A stretch of DNA of 8,220 nucleotides from assembly GCA_021815005.1 (NCBI GenBank), contig JAKAHL010000074.1, forward strand, positions 1-8,220, given 5' to 3'. The position numbers and the translations under genes were made by a program. This DNA comes from Chloroflexota bacterium. GTDB lineage: Bacteria; Chloroflexota; Limnocylindria; Limnocylindrales; CSP1-4. Below the pieces are notes generated by a model that was given only the letters and a program-made list of their open reading frames with translations, searched no databases and had not been told where the DNA came from. Positions 1-7,547 of the stretch are shown here, piece by piece; within the stretch, counting starts at the first letter, position 1, and each line of letters starts with the position of its first letter.

Positions 1-441
1 CTGCTGCTGGCCGCGATGCTGCTGGGCCTGCCACCCGTGCTCGCCCTCGGCATCGGGCTCGCGGCCGTGTGCCTGCAGACGCGCCAGGAGTCCTGGAACT
101 ACCCGGACGCCTTCTCGGGCGCCATGTTCCTGGTGTCGGGCGTCGTCTTCCCGCTGGCGATCCTGCCGCGTCCGCTCGAGGCGCTCGGGCTGCTGAACCC
201 GGTGACCTGGTGGGTCGCGGGCGTGCGCCGCGCCATCATCCCCGACGGCCCGTCGGCGATCGGCGGCGCCGGCTCGCTGTGGACGGCCGTCACCGGCACC
301 GACGCCCCCGGGCCGGCCGTGATCCTGGCCGCCTTGTTCCTGACTGGGGCGGTGACTACACTCGTCGCGACCGCCCTGTTCCGCGGGAGCGAGCGTCGGG
401 CGAGGGACCGGGGCCTCCTCGACCGGACCACCGGCTCGTAG
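1..441 (+). CDS. ABC-2 type transporter permease, C-terminal part
   Basis: The gene enters from the left edge, is open from base 1, and ends at TAG 439-441. About 146 residues are visible. They show a hydrophobic helix (LLGLPPVLALGIGLAAVCLQ), a segment SGVVFPLAILPRPLE followed by NPVTWWVAGVRRAI, and a last hydrophobic helix (AVILAALFLTGAVTTLVATALF) with a basic cytoplasmic tail. A Pro-rich loop after a hydrophobic segment, then an NPxTW...GxRR stretch, is typical of ABC-2 permeases of the drug or polysaccharide/lipid exporter type. These form the membrane channel and work with a separate ATPase. The ATPase is presumably upstream, outside the window. The substrate cannot be told from this fragment. 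The family assignment is fairly secure and the exact subfamily is not. Confidence 0.82.
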   Translation: MLLAAMLLGLPPVLALGIGLAAVCLQTRQESWNYPDAFSGAMFLVSGVVFPLAILPRPLEALGLLNPVTWWVAGVRRAIIPDGPSAIGGAGSLWTAVTGTDAPGPAVILAALFLTGAVTTLVATALFRGSERRARDRGLLDRTTGS

Positions 442-459
442 GCCCGGGCGCCACACGGG

Positions 460-473
460 GGCGGCGCGCCGCC
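460..473. repeat. 14-bp perfect palindrome abutting a ribosome site
   Basis: GGCGGCGCGCCGCC reads the same on both strands and could fold as a 5-bp GC stem with a CGCG loop. It ends one base before the AAGGAGG ribosome site (474-480) of the next gene and lies 18 bases after the permease stop. It has no T tract. It could be a weak 3'-end hairpin for the transporter transcript or a structure affecting ribosome access. In DNA this GC-rich it could also be chance. Confidence 0.4.
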
Positions 474-484
474 AAGGAGGCTCG

Positions 485-1027
485 ATGCGGATCTACGAGG
501 GAAGCCCGCGCCAGGACTTCGAGGAGGTGTTCCGGTCGATCGGCGCGTTCCTCGACCGCCGCGGCATGCGCGACATCCTGCTGCTCGAGGTGCCCGACGG
601 CTACGTCGTCCAGGGCCTCGTCGCCACCCAGTCGGGCGCCGGCGGCTGGTCCGAGGTGGTGGGCTCGGTCGTCAAGGAGACGCTGTCCTACGTCGACGAG
701 GACATCGCCAAGTTCATGGAGGAGGCGGTCAGGCGCCGCGGGACCGGCAACCCGCCGGGCACCCCTCAGGCCGGCCCCCACGAGCAGGCCCTGCGCGTCA
801 TCGGCCGCTGGATGGACGAGCAGAAGCCCCGCGACGTCTTCCTGTTCGAGCAGGGGGGCGCCTACGTGGTGCGGCTGCTGACCACCGGCCAGACCGGCAC
901 GCACCACGTGCTCGCGGAGTTCACCGCGGAGGATGTCGAGGGGCTGGTCGCGCGCGCGCCGTCGATGCGCGCCCGGATCGCGTCCGCCAGTGCCGCGTCG
1001 GCCACGGGGCCGGGCTCGGGCAAATGA
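485..1027 (+). CDS. Uncharacterised two-repeat protein of 180 residues
   Basis: I do not recognise this family. The start is well supported: AAGGAGG (474-480) lies 4 bases before the ATG. The protein is soluble, with no signal peptide or membrane segment. It consists of two copies of one domain. Residues 16-51 align without gaps to residues 103-138 at an offset of 87, with 14 of 36 identities: R17/R104, I19-G20/I106-G107, D24/D111, R29-D30/R116-D117, L33/L120, E35/E122, YVV 40-42/127-129, L45/L132, Q49/Q136 and G51/G138. The shared pattern is a short helix, then RD-hydrophobic-E, a YVV strand and a Q-[ST]-G turn. This suggests a small alpha/beta sensor-like or binding fold, which is inference. 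A Pro/Gly-rich linker (about 86-98) joins the repeats, and the tail (160-180) is Ala/Ser-rich and probably disordered. It is the first gene of a run of four on this strand. Confidence 0.85.
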   Translation: MRIYEGSPRQDFEEVFRSIGAFLDRRGMRDILLLEVPDGYVVQGLVATQSGAGGWSEVVGSVVKETLSYVDEDIAKFMEEAVRRRGTGNPPGTPQAGPHEQALRVIGRWMDEQKPRDVFLFEQGGAYVVRLLTTGQTGTHHVLAEFTAEDVEGLVARAPSMRARIASASAASATGPGSGK

Positions 1028-1088
1028 CAGGTTGCCGGGCAGGCGGCACAATCTCGGTCATCACGTCGTAGCAGAGGAGGTCCCGCCC

Positions 1089-1244
1089 ATGAAGGCGCTG
1101 CGGACTGTTGCGGTCGCCCTGGGGATCACCCTGGGCGCGATGATCGTCATCCCCCTGATCGTGCTGGCCGGCCTGTTCGTCTGGCTCAAGCTGACCGAGG
1201 AGGACGACGAGGAGGCGCTCGAGCTCGAGCAGGAAGGCGCCTGA
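1089..1244 (+). CDS. Small single-pass membrane protein with acidic tail (51 residues)
   Basis: ATG at 1089 is preceded by AGGAGG (1075-1080) at an 8-base spacing. The frame is open further upstream, but this is the only start with a ribosome site. The protein has a short basic N-terminus (MKALR), one long hydrophobic stretch (about residues 7-33, with I20-P22 in the middle), then K34 and a tail of 9 Asp/Glu in the last 15 residues (E37, E38, D39, D40, E41, E42, E45, E47, E49). The predicted layout is one transmembrane helix with a strongly acidic tail on one face. No enzymatic motif is present. It may be a small partner of a membrane protein; the EamA transporter follows after 17 bases. That partnership is a guess from position only. 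Confidence 0.75.
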   Translation: MKALRTVAVALGITLGAMIVIPLIVLAGLFVWLKLTEEDDEEALELEQEGA

Positions 1245-1261
1245 TCGACACCGTCCCGCCT

Positions 1262-2242
1262 GTGGCGAGTGCCGCAGGTCCGTCGAACCCGCCAATGACG
1301 CCCGCCAGCCCGGCGGGCGTCGTCGTGTCCGCGCGCGAGCGCCGGATCGCCGAGGCCGGCGTGCTCCTCACGGTGCTCGTCTGGTCGGCGAACTACGTGG
1401 TCGTCAAGGCCTCGATCGGCGTCCTCGGCCCGCTCACCTTCACCGCCACCCGGTATGCGGTCGCCGCCCTCACCCTGCTGCTGCTGGTCCGGTGGCGGAA
1501 CGGCGCCATCCGGCCGCCCGGGCGGTACACGCTGCCCCTGCTCGGCCTGGGCATGGTGGGGTTCGGCGCCTATCAGGTGCTCTGGACGGTCGGCCTGACC
1601 CAGATCACCGCGGGGGACTCGTCGCTGCTGGTGGCGGCCTCGCCCGTGGCCACGGCGCTCATGGCCGGGGCCGTCGGCCTCGACCGACTCACGCCGCCCA
1701 AGCTCGCGGGTGCCCTGATCGCGTTCTCCGGCGTCGCGATCGTCGTCGGGGCGGGCGCGGGCATGGCGCTGGGTGACTCGCTCACGGGCGACGCGCTGAC
1801 GCTCACGGCCGCGCTCCTGTGGGCGGTGTACACGGTCGCCGGAACCCGCGTGCTGCGGCATGTGGACCCGCTGACCGCAACCGCCTGGACGGTCCTCGGC
1901 GGGTTCGCGTTCCTCGTGCCGTTCGGCATCTGGGACGCGGTGACCGCGCCGCCCGCTTCCGTCCCGCTCGCCGCGGTGGGCGGGATCCTCTACTCGGGCG
2001 CGCTCGCGGCGGGGGTCGCCAACGTCCTGGTGTTCAACGCCATCCGGCTCGTCGGCCCGACCCGCGCCTCGGCGATGCAGCTGCTGGTTCCGGCCGGCGC
2101 CGTGGCCCTGGGGGCGCTGCTCCTGGCCGAGCCCGTCGGGCTGGCGCAGGTGGTCGGCGGCGTGGTCATCGTGCTGGGCGTCGTGACCACCCGAAGGACG
2201 GCCGCGCTGCCGGCCGCCCTGCGCGGGCTGGCGCGCCCGTGA
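1262..2242 (+). CDS. EamA/DMT superfamily transporter (10 TM)
   Basis: This is a 326-residue integral membrane protein with the two-fold EamA layout of ten hydrophobic helices. The first half spans about residues 30-165, starting LLTVLVWSANYVVVKASIG with the Trp-Ser-Asn segment seen in many members at the end of helix 1. The second half spans about 175-310, starting LTLTAALLWAVYTVAGTRVL. The C-terminal half ends PTRASAMQLLVPAGAVALG, LAEPVGLAQVVGGVVIVLGV, which is the usual family ending. The family exports or exchanges small metabolites such as amino acids or nucleotide-related compounds; the substrate cannot be read from sequence. The start is uncertain: GTG 1262 gives the longest form, ATG 1295 and GTG 1328 are in frame, and none has a clear ribosome site, so coupling to the upstream gene is likely. 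The next gene starts 13 bases after the stop. Confidence 0.9.
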   Translation: MASAAGPSNPPMTPASPAGVVVSARERRIAEAGVLLTVLVWSANYVVVKASIGVLGPLTFTATRYAVAALTLLLLVRWRNGAIRPPGRYTLPLLGLGMVGFGAYQVLWTVGLTQITAGDSSLLVAASPVATALMAGAVGLDRLTPPKLAGALIAFSGVAIVVGAGAGMALGDSLTGDALTLTAALLWAVYTVAGTRVLRHVDPLTATAWTVLGGFAFLVPFGIWDAVTAPPASVPLAAVGGILYSGALAAGVANVLVFNAIRLVGPTRASAMQLLVPAGAVALGALLLAEPVGLAQVVGGVVIVLGVVTTRRTAALPAALRGLARP

Positions 2243-2255
2243 GCTCGGCCCGGGC

Positions 2256-3020
2256 ATGACCGACGCTCCCGCCCTGGTGCCGCCGCTGCGGCCCGGCCAG
2301 CCGCCCCTGGCGGTGCTCGTGGACTTCGACGGGACGCTCGCCCGCGGCGACGTGACCGTGGCGGTGATGCTCGCCAACCTCGCGCCCGGGCGATCGCTGC
2401 CGTGGCAGGAGGGCAGCCGGCTGACGTGGCCGGACATGATGCGCGAGGCCGCCCGCGACTTTCCGCCCCGGCCCGACCGACTGCTGGCCGCCGCGGCGTC
2501 GGTGCCGCTCGACACCACGTTCTCGTCCCTGGCCGGGCGGGCGAGGGCGGCCGGCGTGGTGATGGAGGTGGTCTCCGACGGGTTCGGGTTCTACATCGGG
2601 TCCGCGCTCGAGCGGCTGGACTCGGCGTGGGTGCCGATCGCCTCGGGCGCCACCCGATTCGGCCCTGACCACACGAGCGTCGAGTTCCCGTACGGCAACC
2701 CGTCGTGCCCCGTCTGCGGCACCTGCAAGCGGAATCGCGTCCTGGCGCACCAGGCCGCCGGGCGGCGCGTGGCGTTCGTGGGCGACGGCGAGTCCGACCG
2801 GTGGGCCGCGGCGTACGCGGATGTCGTGTTCGCGAAGGACGGGCTCGTCCAGATCTGCGCGGAGGCGGGTCTCGCCTGGCGCCCGTGGGCGTCGTTCGCC
2901 GAGGTTGACGCCTGGCTCGACGAGCAGCTGGCGGCGTTCGCCGCCGACCCCGCGGCCGCGCCGGGGCCCGTGCGGCGGCCCATGGTCTGCGGGCCGGAGG
3001 CCTGGGGGTCGAGGGGCTGA
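2256..3020 (+). CDS. HAD-superfamily phosphatase, MtnX-like
   Basis: The protein has 254 residues and all four HAD motifs. Motif I is DFDGTL with D23 (nucleophile) and D25; motif II is S107 in VVSDGFGFYI; motif III is K158 in CGTCKRN; motif IV is GDGESD (176-181) with D177 and D181 for Mg2+. A cap of mostly helical residues lies between motifs I and II (about 35-95), as in type IB enzymes related to MtnX and phosphoserine phosphatase. A Cys cluster C151-x2-C154-x2-C157 immediately precedes K158; a Cys-rich segment before this Lys is, from memory, seen in MtnX relatives. Phosphomonoester hydrolysis is well supported. The substrate is not: no other methionine-salvage gene is present here, so I do not assign mtnX. 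There is no ribosome site, and the start 13 bases after the EamA stop suggests coupling. The last 25 residues are a Pro/Ala/Gly-rich tail. Confidence 0.88.
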   Translation: MTDAPALVPPLRPGQPPLAVLVDFDGTLARGDVTVAVMLANLAPGRSLPWQEGSRLTWPDMMREAARDFPPRPDRLLAAAASVPLDTTFSSLAGRARAAGVVMEVVSDGFGFYIGSALERLDSAWVPIASGATRFGPDHTSVEFPYGNPSCPVCGTCKRNRVLAHQAAGRRVAFVGDGESDRWAAAYADVVFAKDGLVQICAEAGLAWRPWASFAEVDAWLDEQLAAFAADPAAAPGPVRRPMVCGPEAWGSRG

Positions 3021-3045
3021 GGCTCGCCACCGGCGCCGGCGCCCG

Positions 3046-3639
3046 CTATCCCCAGCGTTCCCAGCGGGCGAACTGCTCGAATGGCACCCAGCCGCGGCGC
3101 AGCGACGGCGAGCGGGTGTCCGGCAGCGGGATTCCCACCGGCATCACCCCGATCGGCGTGAACTCGTCGGGGATGCCCAGCGTTGCGCGCAGGGGCGCCA
3201 CGCCCATGGCCGGCCCCGCGAAGCCGGATCCCAGCCCCTCGCTCACCGCGGCGAGCATGATGGTCTGCATGGTGGCCCCGATGTCCACCCACCAGTAGGG
3301 CACGGGCCACTCGATCTCGCCGCCGTCGTCCCCGGTCTTGTCCGCCTCCTGGTAGCGGCGGTGGTAGACCTGCTCGGAGACGCAGGGGACGAACTGGGCA
3401 GCGCACTCGCTGATCCAGCGCCCGAACTCGGGCTCGTACTCCGCCTCGCCACACACGGCGCCGACCTGCCGGCGCGCGACGGGGTCGGTCACGACCACCA
3501 GCCGCTGGCCCTGCGAGAACCCCGCCGACGGCGTGCGCTGGGCGAGCCGCGCGATCCGCTCGAGGACCTCGCGGTCCACGCCGCCGTCGCGGAACCGGCG
3601 CACCGCGCGGCGCCTCATGACCACCTCGGCGAACTCCAT
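3046..3639 (-). CDS. Nitroreductase family protein (FMN-dependent oxidoreductase)
   Basis: The protein has 197 residues and starts at an ATG whose upstream minus-strand sequence reads AGGAGG, then four bases, then ATG (ribosome site complement 3644-3649). The N-terminus RRRAVRRF (residues 9-16) matches the Arg-rich FMN-phosphate contact that opens nitroreductase proteins. TPSAGFSQGQRLVVV (36-50) matches the usual APSAGNxQPxxxVVV segment, but with Phe41 where Asn is common. The C-terminal part, WWVDIGATMQTIMLAA then SEGLGSGFAGP (116-143), is the standard helix and Gly-rich flavin contact. The family uses NAD(P)H to reduce nitroaromatics, quinones or flavin-like substrates; the true substrate is unknown. 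It is convergent with the HAD gene, with a 25-bp gap, and divergent from pyrG. Confidence 0.88.
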   Translation of the reverse strand: MEFAEVVMRRRAVRRFRDGGVDREVLERIARLAQRTPSAGFSQGQRLVVVTDPVARRQVGAVCGEAEYEPEFGRWISECAAQFVPCVSEQVYHRRYQEADKTGDDGGEIEWPVPYWWVDIGATMQTIMLAAVSEGLGSGFAGPAMGVAPLRATLGIPDEFTPIGVMPVGIPLPDTRSPSLRRGWVPFEQFARWERWG

Positions 3640-3686
3640 GGGACCTCCTGCGCGTGCCCGACGGGTGGCGGGCGGTCGCGCCGTCG

Positions 3687-3692
3687 AGTATG
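3687..3692 (-). promoter_or_regulatory. Possible -10 element of the nitroreductase gene
   Basis: The minus strand reads CATACT here, four of six matches to TATAAT, about 48 bases upstream of the nitroreductase ATG. The -35 position at 17 bases spacing (3710-3715, minus-strand GCGAAC) is a poor match and falls inside an inverted repeat arm. This is a weak call. Confidence 0.25.
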
Positions 3693-3706
3693 CCGCGCGG
3701 CCCGGC

Positions 3707-3734
3707 GGGGTTCGCGGATGGCGGCCCGAACCCC
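3707..3734. repeat. 8-bp inverted repeat GGGGTTCG / CGAACCCC
   Basis: The arms at 3707-3714 and 3727-3734 are perfectly complementary, separated by 12 bases. The repeat lies between the outward-facing nitroreductase and pyrG promoters. It shares the GGGTT/AACCC word with the palindrome at 3741-3755, so the two may be parts of one binding region. Chance is possible in GC-rich DNA. Confidence 0.45.
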
Positions 3735-3740
3735 AATCGC

Positions 3741-3753
3741 AACCCGATTCGGG

Positions 3754-3755
<2 letters not shown>
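3741..3755. promoter_or_regulatory. Operator-like palindrome AACCCGA-T-TCGGGTT at the pyrG promoter
   Basis: This is a perfect 7+1+7 palindrome. Its last two bases are the first two of the proposed pyrG -35 element, so a dimeric regulator bound here would be expected to influence RNA polymerase. The left half is preceded by a related 12-base unit (3729-3740, AACCCCAATCGC) matching 9 of 12 bases. I do not recognise it as the site of a known regulator. Confidence 0.45.
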
Positions 3756-5495
<1,740 letters not shown>

Positions 5496-5569
5496 CGCGA
5501 CGGGCGGCTGGCCCCGCGCGGTAGCTCGCCCGGCTCGGCCACCCCGCAACCTCGCGGCGAAGGATGACG

Positions 5570-5598
5570 TTGACGCCGTGGCGCGGCGTCCATATGAT
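5570..5598 (+). promoter_or_regulatory. Strong sigma70-type promoter of rho
   Basis: TTGACG (5570-5575), exactly 17 bases, then TATGAT (5593-5598). Each element matches the consensus at five of six positions, which is striking in such GC-rich DNA. The start would fall near 5605, giving a leader of about 115 bases before the rho ATG. It lies 75 bases after the pyrG stop, so rho can be transcribed independently. Confidence 0.75.
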
Positions 5599-5604
5599 TC
5601 AGCT

Positions 5605-5720
5605 ACCCCCACCGGTCGCGCGCGACGTTCCCGCGATTCCGCGCGAAGCACGGCCCGTGGCGCGCCCATCCCGACCGGTCCTCACCCGCGTCGCACGCAC
5701 CCCCGAGGGAACCTCCTTCC
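5605..5720 (+). promoter_or_regulatory. rho 5' leader: C-rich, with competing inverted repeats
   Basis: The predicted untranslated leader has two features. First, bases 5661-5720 contain 32 C and only 13 G, a C-over-G bias of the kind Rho prefers for loading on RNA. Second, ACCGGTCG (5611-5618) is complementary to CGACCGGT (5672-5679), and TCGCGCG (5616-5622) is complementary to CGCGCGA (5640-5646). The two pairings share bases 5616-5618 and so cannot both form fully. Rho is known to limit its own expression through its leader in Escherichia coli; the same here is inference. The rho ribosome site is a modest GAGGGA (5705-5710). Confidence 0.45.
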
Positions 5721-7097
5721 ATGCCGAACGGCCCCGACCAGCGCCCGAGCCGCAACCGCCGCTCTCGCCGCCGACCCCAGACGAGCCGCCTGCCGGTGAC
5801 CGAGCAGGACGAGGTCGCCGAGATCGAGGCCGCCCGCGAACGGAACGACCTGGACTTCCGCGACCTGCGCGAGATGTCGGTGAAGGAGCTCCGGGAGATC
5901 GGCCGGGGCCTCGAGATCGACGCCAAGGTGGACCGCCCAGAGGACCTGGTGGACCTCATCCTCCAGGCCCAGACCGAGCGCGCCGGGCTGGACTACGCCT
6001 TCGGCATCCTCGACATCGTGGACGAGGGCTACGGCTTCATGCGCCGCCACGGCCTGCTGCCGAGCCCCGAGGACGTCTACGTCTCCTCGAGCCAGGTCCG
6101 CCGGTTCGGCCTCCGGATCGGCGACCGCGTCATCGGCGCGGTGCGGGCGCCTCGCGAGGGCGAGAAATACTGGGGCCTGATCCGCGTCGACACCGTCAAC
6201 GGCGTGGACACCGACACCGCCCGGCGCCGTCCGGTCTTCCAGGACCTCACGCCGATCCACCCGATCGAGCTGATCAATCTGGAGTCGGACCCCAAGAACC
6301 TCAGCCAGCGTCTCGTCAATCTGGTCAACCCGCTGGGCAAGGGCCAGCGCGCGCTGATCGTCTCCCCGCCCAAGGCCGGCAAGACGATGCTGCTCAAGAG
6401 CATCGCCAACGGGATCACGGCCAACTACCCGGACATCCTCCTGATGGTCGCGCTCATCGGCGAGCGGCCCGAGGAGGTCACGGACATGCGCCGCTCGGTC
6501 CACGGCGAGGTCATCAGCTCCACGTTCGACGAGCCGACGGAAAACCACACGCACGTCGCGGAGATGGCGCTCGAGATCGCCAAGCGCCAGGTGGAGACCG
6601 GCCGGGACGTGGTGATCCTGCTGGACTCGATCACCCGGCTCGCGCGCGCGTACAACCTCGCGCTCCCGCCCAGCGGCCGCACGCTGTCGGGCGGCATCGA
6701 CCCGATCGCGCTGTACCCGCCCAAGCGCTTCTTCGGCGCCGCGCGGAAGATCGAGGAGGGCGGCTCGCTCACGATCATCGCGACCTGTCTCGTCGACACC
6801 GGGTCGCGCATGGACGACGTGATCTACGAGGAGTTCAAGGGCACCGGCAACTCGGAGCTCATCCTGGACCGCAAGCTCGCCGAGAAGCGCATCTTCCCGG
6901 CCATCGACGTCCAGCGCTCCGGCACCCGCCGCGAGGAGCTGCTCCTCGAGGAGGGGACACTCAAGCTGGTGTGGACGATGCGCCGGATGCTGTCCGCGGT
7001 CGGCTCCAACGAGGGGATCGAGCTGCTCCTCAACCGGATCGCCAAGACCGAGACCAACGCGCAGTTCCTGGGCACGCTCAACAGGCCGCTGGACTGA
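5721..7097 (+). CDS. rho: Transcription termination factor Rho
   Basis: Rho is a hexameric RNA helicase/ATPase that ends transcription at C-rich untranslated RNA. The protein has 458 residues. It has a basic N-terminus (R8-R23, with RNRRSRRRP), the helical Rho N-domain (about 44-90), and the cold-shock-like RNA-binding domain (about 95-160) with GYGFMR (RNP1, 103-108) and DVYVSSSQVRRFGLRIGD. The ATPase core has Walker A PPKAGKT (216-222), the catalytic-Glu loop GERPEEVTDM (247-256), Walker B VVILLDSITR (297-306), the Q-loop LSGGID (322-327) and the R-loop EFKGTGNSE (371-379). The Arg-finger region is RIFPAIDVQRSGTRREELL. All RNA-translocation and ATPase motifs are intact. Compared with the E. 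coli protein, the extra length is the charged, likely disordered N-terminal 40 residues; longer basic insertions here are common in high-GC bacteria. The ATG has a modest GAGGGA site 10 bases upstream. Confidence 0.98.
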   Translation: MPNGPDQRPSRNRRSRRRPQTSRLPVTEQDEVAEIEAARERNDLDFRDLREMSVKELREIGRGLEIDAKVDRPEDLVDLILQAQTERAGLDYAFGILDIVDEGYGFMRRHGLLPSPEDVYVSSSQVRRFGLRIGDRVIGAVRAPREGEKYWGLIRVDTVNGVDTDTARRRPVFQDLTPIHPIELINLESDPKNLSQRLVNLVNPLGKGQRALIVSPPKAGKTMLLKSIANGITANYPDILLMVALIGERPEEVTDMRRSVHGEVISSTFDEPTENHTHVAEMALEIAKRQVETGRDVVILLDSITRLARAYNLALPPSGRTLSGGIDPIALYPPKRFFGAARKIEEGGSLTIIATCLVDTGSRMDDVIYEEFKGTGNSELILDRKLAEKRIFPAIDVQRSGTRREELLLEEGTLKLVWTMRRMLSAVGSNEGIELLLNRIAKTETNAQFLGTLNRPLD

Positions 7098-7185
7098 CGC
7101 GAACCGCGGGGAGGGTGCCAGCGAGGCGCCACGCCACGGCGAGGACGGTGTGACGGGGCCCGCGAAGGCCCGCGACGGCACCGCG

Positions 7186-7236
7186 CGCGGCAGGGCGAGA
7201 CGCTCCCAGTCCGGCGTGCGCCATCGCCCTGCCGCG
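7186..7236 (+). repeat. 13-bp perfect inverted repeat downstream of rho
   Basis: CGCGGCAGGGCGA (7186-7198) is exactly complementary to TCGCCCTGCCGCG (7224-7236), with a 25-base loop that can form a further 4-bp stem (ACGC 7200-7203 with GCGT 7214-7217). The RNA hairpin would be very stable, 89 bases after the rho stop. No T tract follows, so it is not a classic intrinsic terminator. It could protect the 3' end of the rho mRNA or sit where Rho-dependent termination is trimmed back. A second CGCCCTGC at 7239-7246 offers an alternative partner for the left arm. Confidence 0.6.
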
Positions 7237-7391
7237 GGCGCCCTGCGACGCGTGGCGACCGCCCGCGCGTGACGGCGGGCAGGTTAGGAATCGTTCACCG
7301 ACTCCGCAGGCGCTGCGATATTCACCTAGGTTCGGGCTCTTTGGACTAGGTCAACAGTCCGGGTGGCACCCCCTGATCGAGGGTGCGCGGT

Positions 7392-7421
7392 TTGACCGGG
7401 CAAGGTGCGGTCTGTTACGGT
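7392..7421 (+). promoter_or_regulatory. Promoter of the LysM gene (extended -10)
   Basis: TTGACC (7392-7397) matches the -35 consensus at five of six positions. After 18 bases comes TACGGT (7416-7421), with the upstream TG (7413-7414) of an extended -10. The start would be near 7427-7429, exactly at the base of the stem-loop at 7427-7498. A second, weaker candidate lies upstream at 7294-7322. Confidence 0.5.
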
Positions 7422-7426
7422 CGGGC

Positions 7427-7498
7427 GATCGGAGCTGGTCGCAGGGACGCTTTCGGCGGCCACAAAGCTTCGGTGCACGACCAGCACCCGAGGGGATC
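7427..7498 (+). ncRNA. Structured 5' leader element upstream of the LysM gene
   Basis: GCTGGTCG (7434-7441) is perfectly complementary to CGACCAGC (7478-7485). The stem extends outward past an A-A mismatch by GG/CC (7431-7432 with 7487-7488) and GATC/GATC (7427-7430 with 7495-7498). Inside it, GCTTT (7449-7453) pairs with AAAGC (7464-7468). The folded element would start at or near the predicted transcript 5' end. I compared it by eye with remembered c-di-AMP, c-di-GMP and guanidine riboswitch consensus sequences and saw no match. It may be a regulatory leader of unknown type or only a 5' stabilising hairpin. Confidence 0.4.
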
Positions 7499-7547
7499 GG
7501 CGGCGGCAATTCTCGCCCCGCGTCAGGTCCTCGCCCAGGAGGCCGTA

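Larger units (their letters stand above)
7098..7547 (+). other. 450-bp gene-free region between rho and the LysM gene
   Basis: I see no convincing gene here; in particular, no ribosomal protein L31 gene follows rho, as it does in some bacteria. The first half (to about 7285) is very GC-rich and holds a tandem 9-bp repeat GGCCCGCGA (7157-7165 and 7167-7175), a 13-bp inverted repeat and a smaller hairpin (GCCCGC 7261-7266 with GCGGGC 7275-7280). The second half is clearly more AT-rich and holds a possible promoter TTCACC-17-GATATT (7294-7322) and CTAGGT direct repeats 20 bases apart (7326 and 7346). It also has a GCACCC/GGGTGC hairpin (7366-7371 with 7381-7386), the better promoter at 7392-7421, and a structured leader. 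Confidence 0.7.

Noticed and set aside
1028..1088. A separate promoter for the 51-residue protein (TTGCCG at 1032).
   Set aside because: No acceptable -10 element lies at 16-19 bases from it; read-through from the upstream gene is simpler.
1061..2518. A 485-codon minus-strand open frame opposite the small membrane protein and EamA genes.
   Set aside because: The translation is Arg/Gly/His/Gln-rich with no recognisable domain, and the plus strand shows a coherent ten-helix transporter in the same place.
3021..3045. A GGCGCCGGCGCC self-complementary run between the convergent HAD and nitroreductase genes as a bidirectional terminator.
   Set aside because: It has no T or A tracts on either side, and such runs are expected by chance at this GC content.
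5594..5720. An ATG at 5594 opening a leader peptide before rho.
   Set aside because: It lies within the -10 element, upstream of the predicted transcript start, has no ribosome site, and its frame runs on into rho out of phase.
7427..7547. A c-di-AMP (ydaO), c-di-GMP or guanidine riboswitch in the LysM leader.
   Set aside because: The hallmark conserved segments of those classes, as far as I remember them, are not found; only generic stems are seen.
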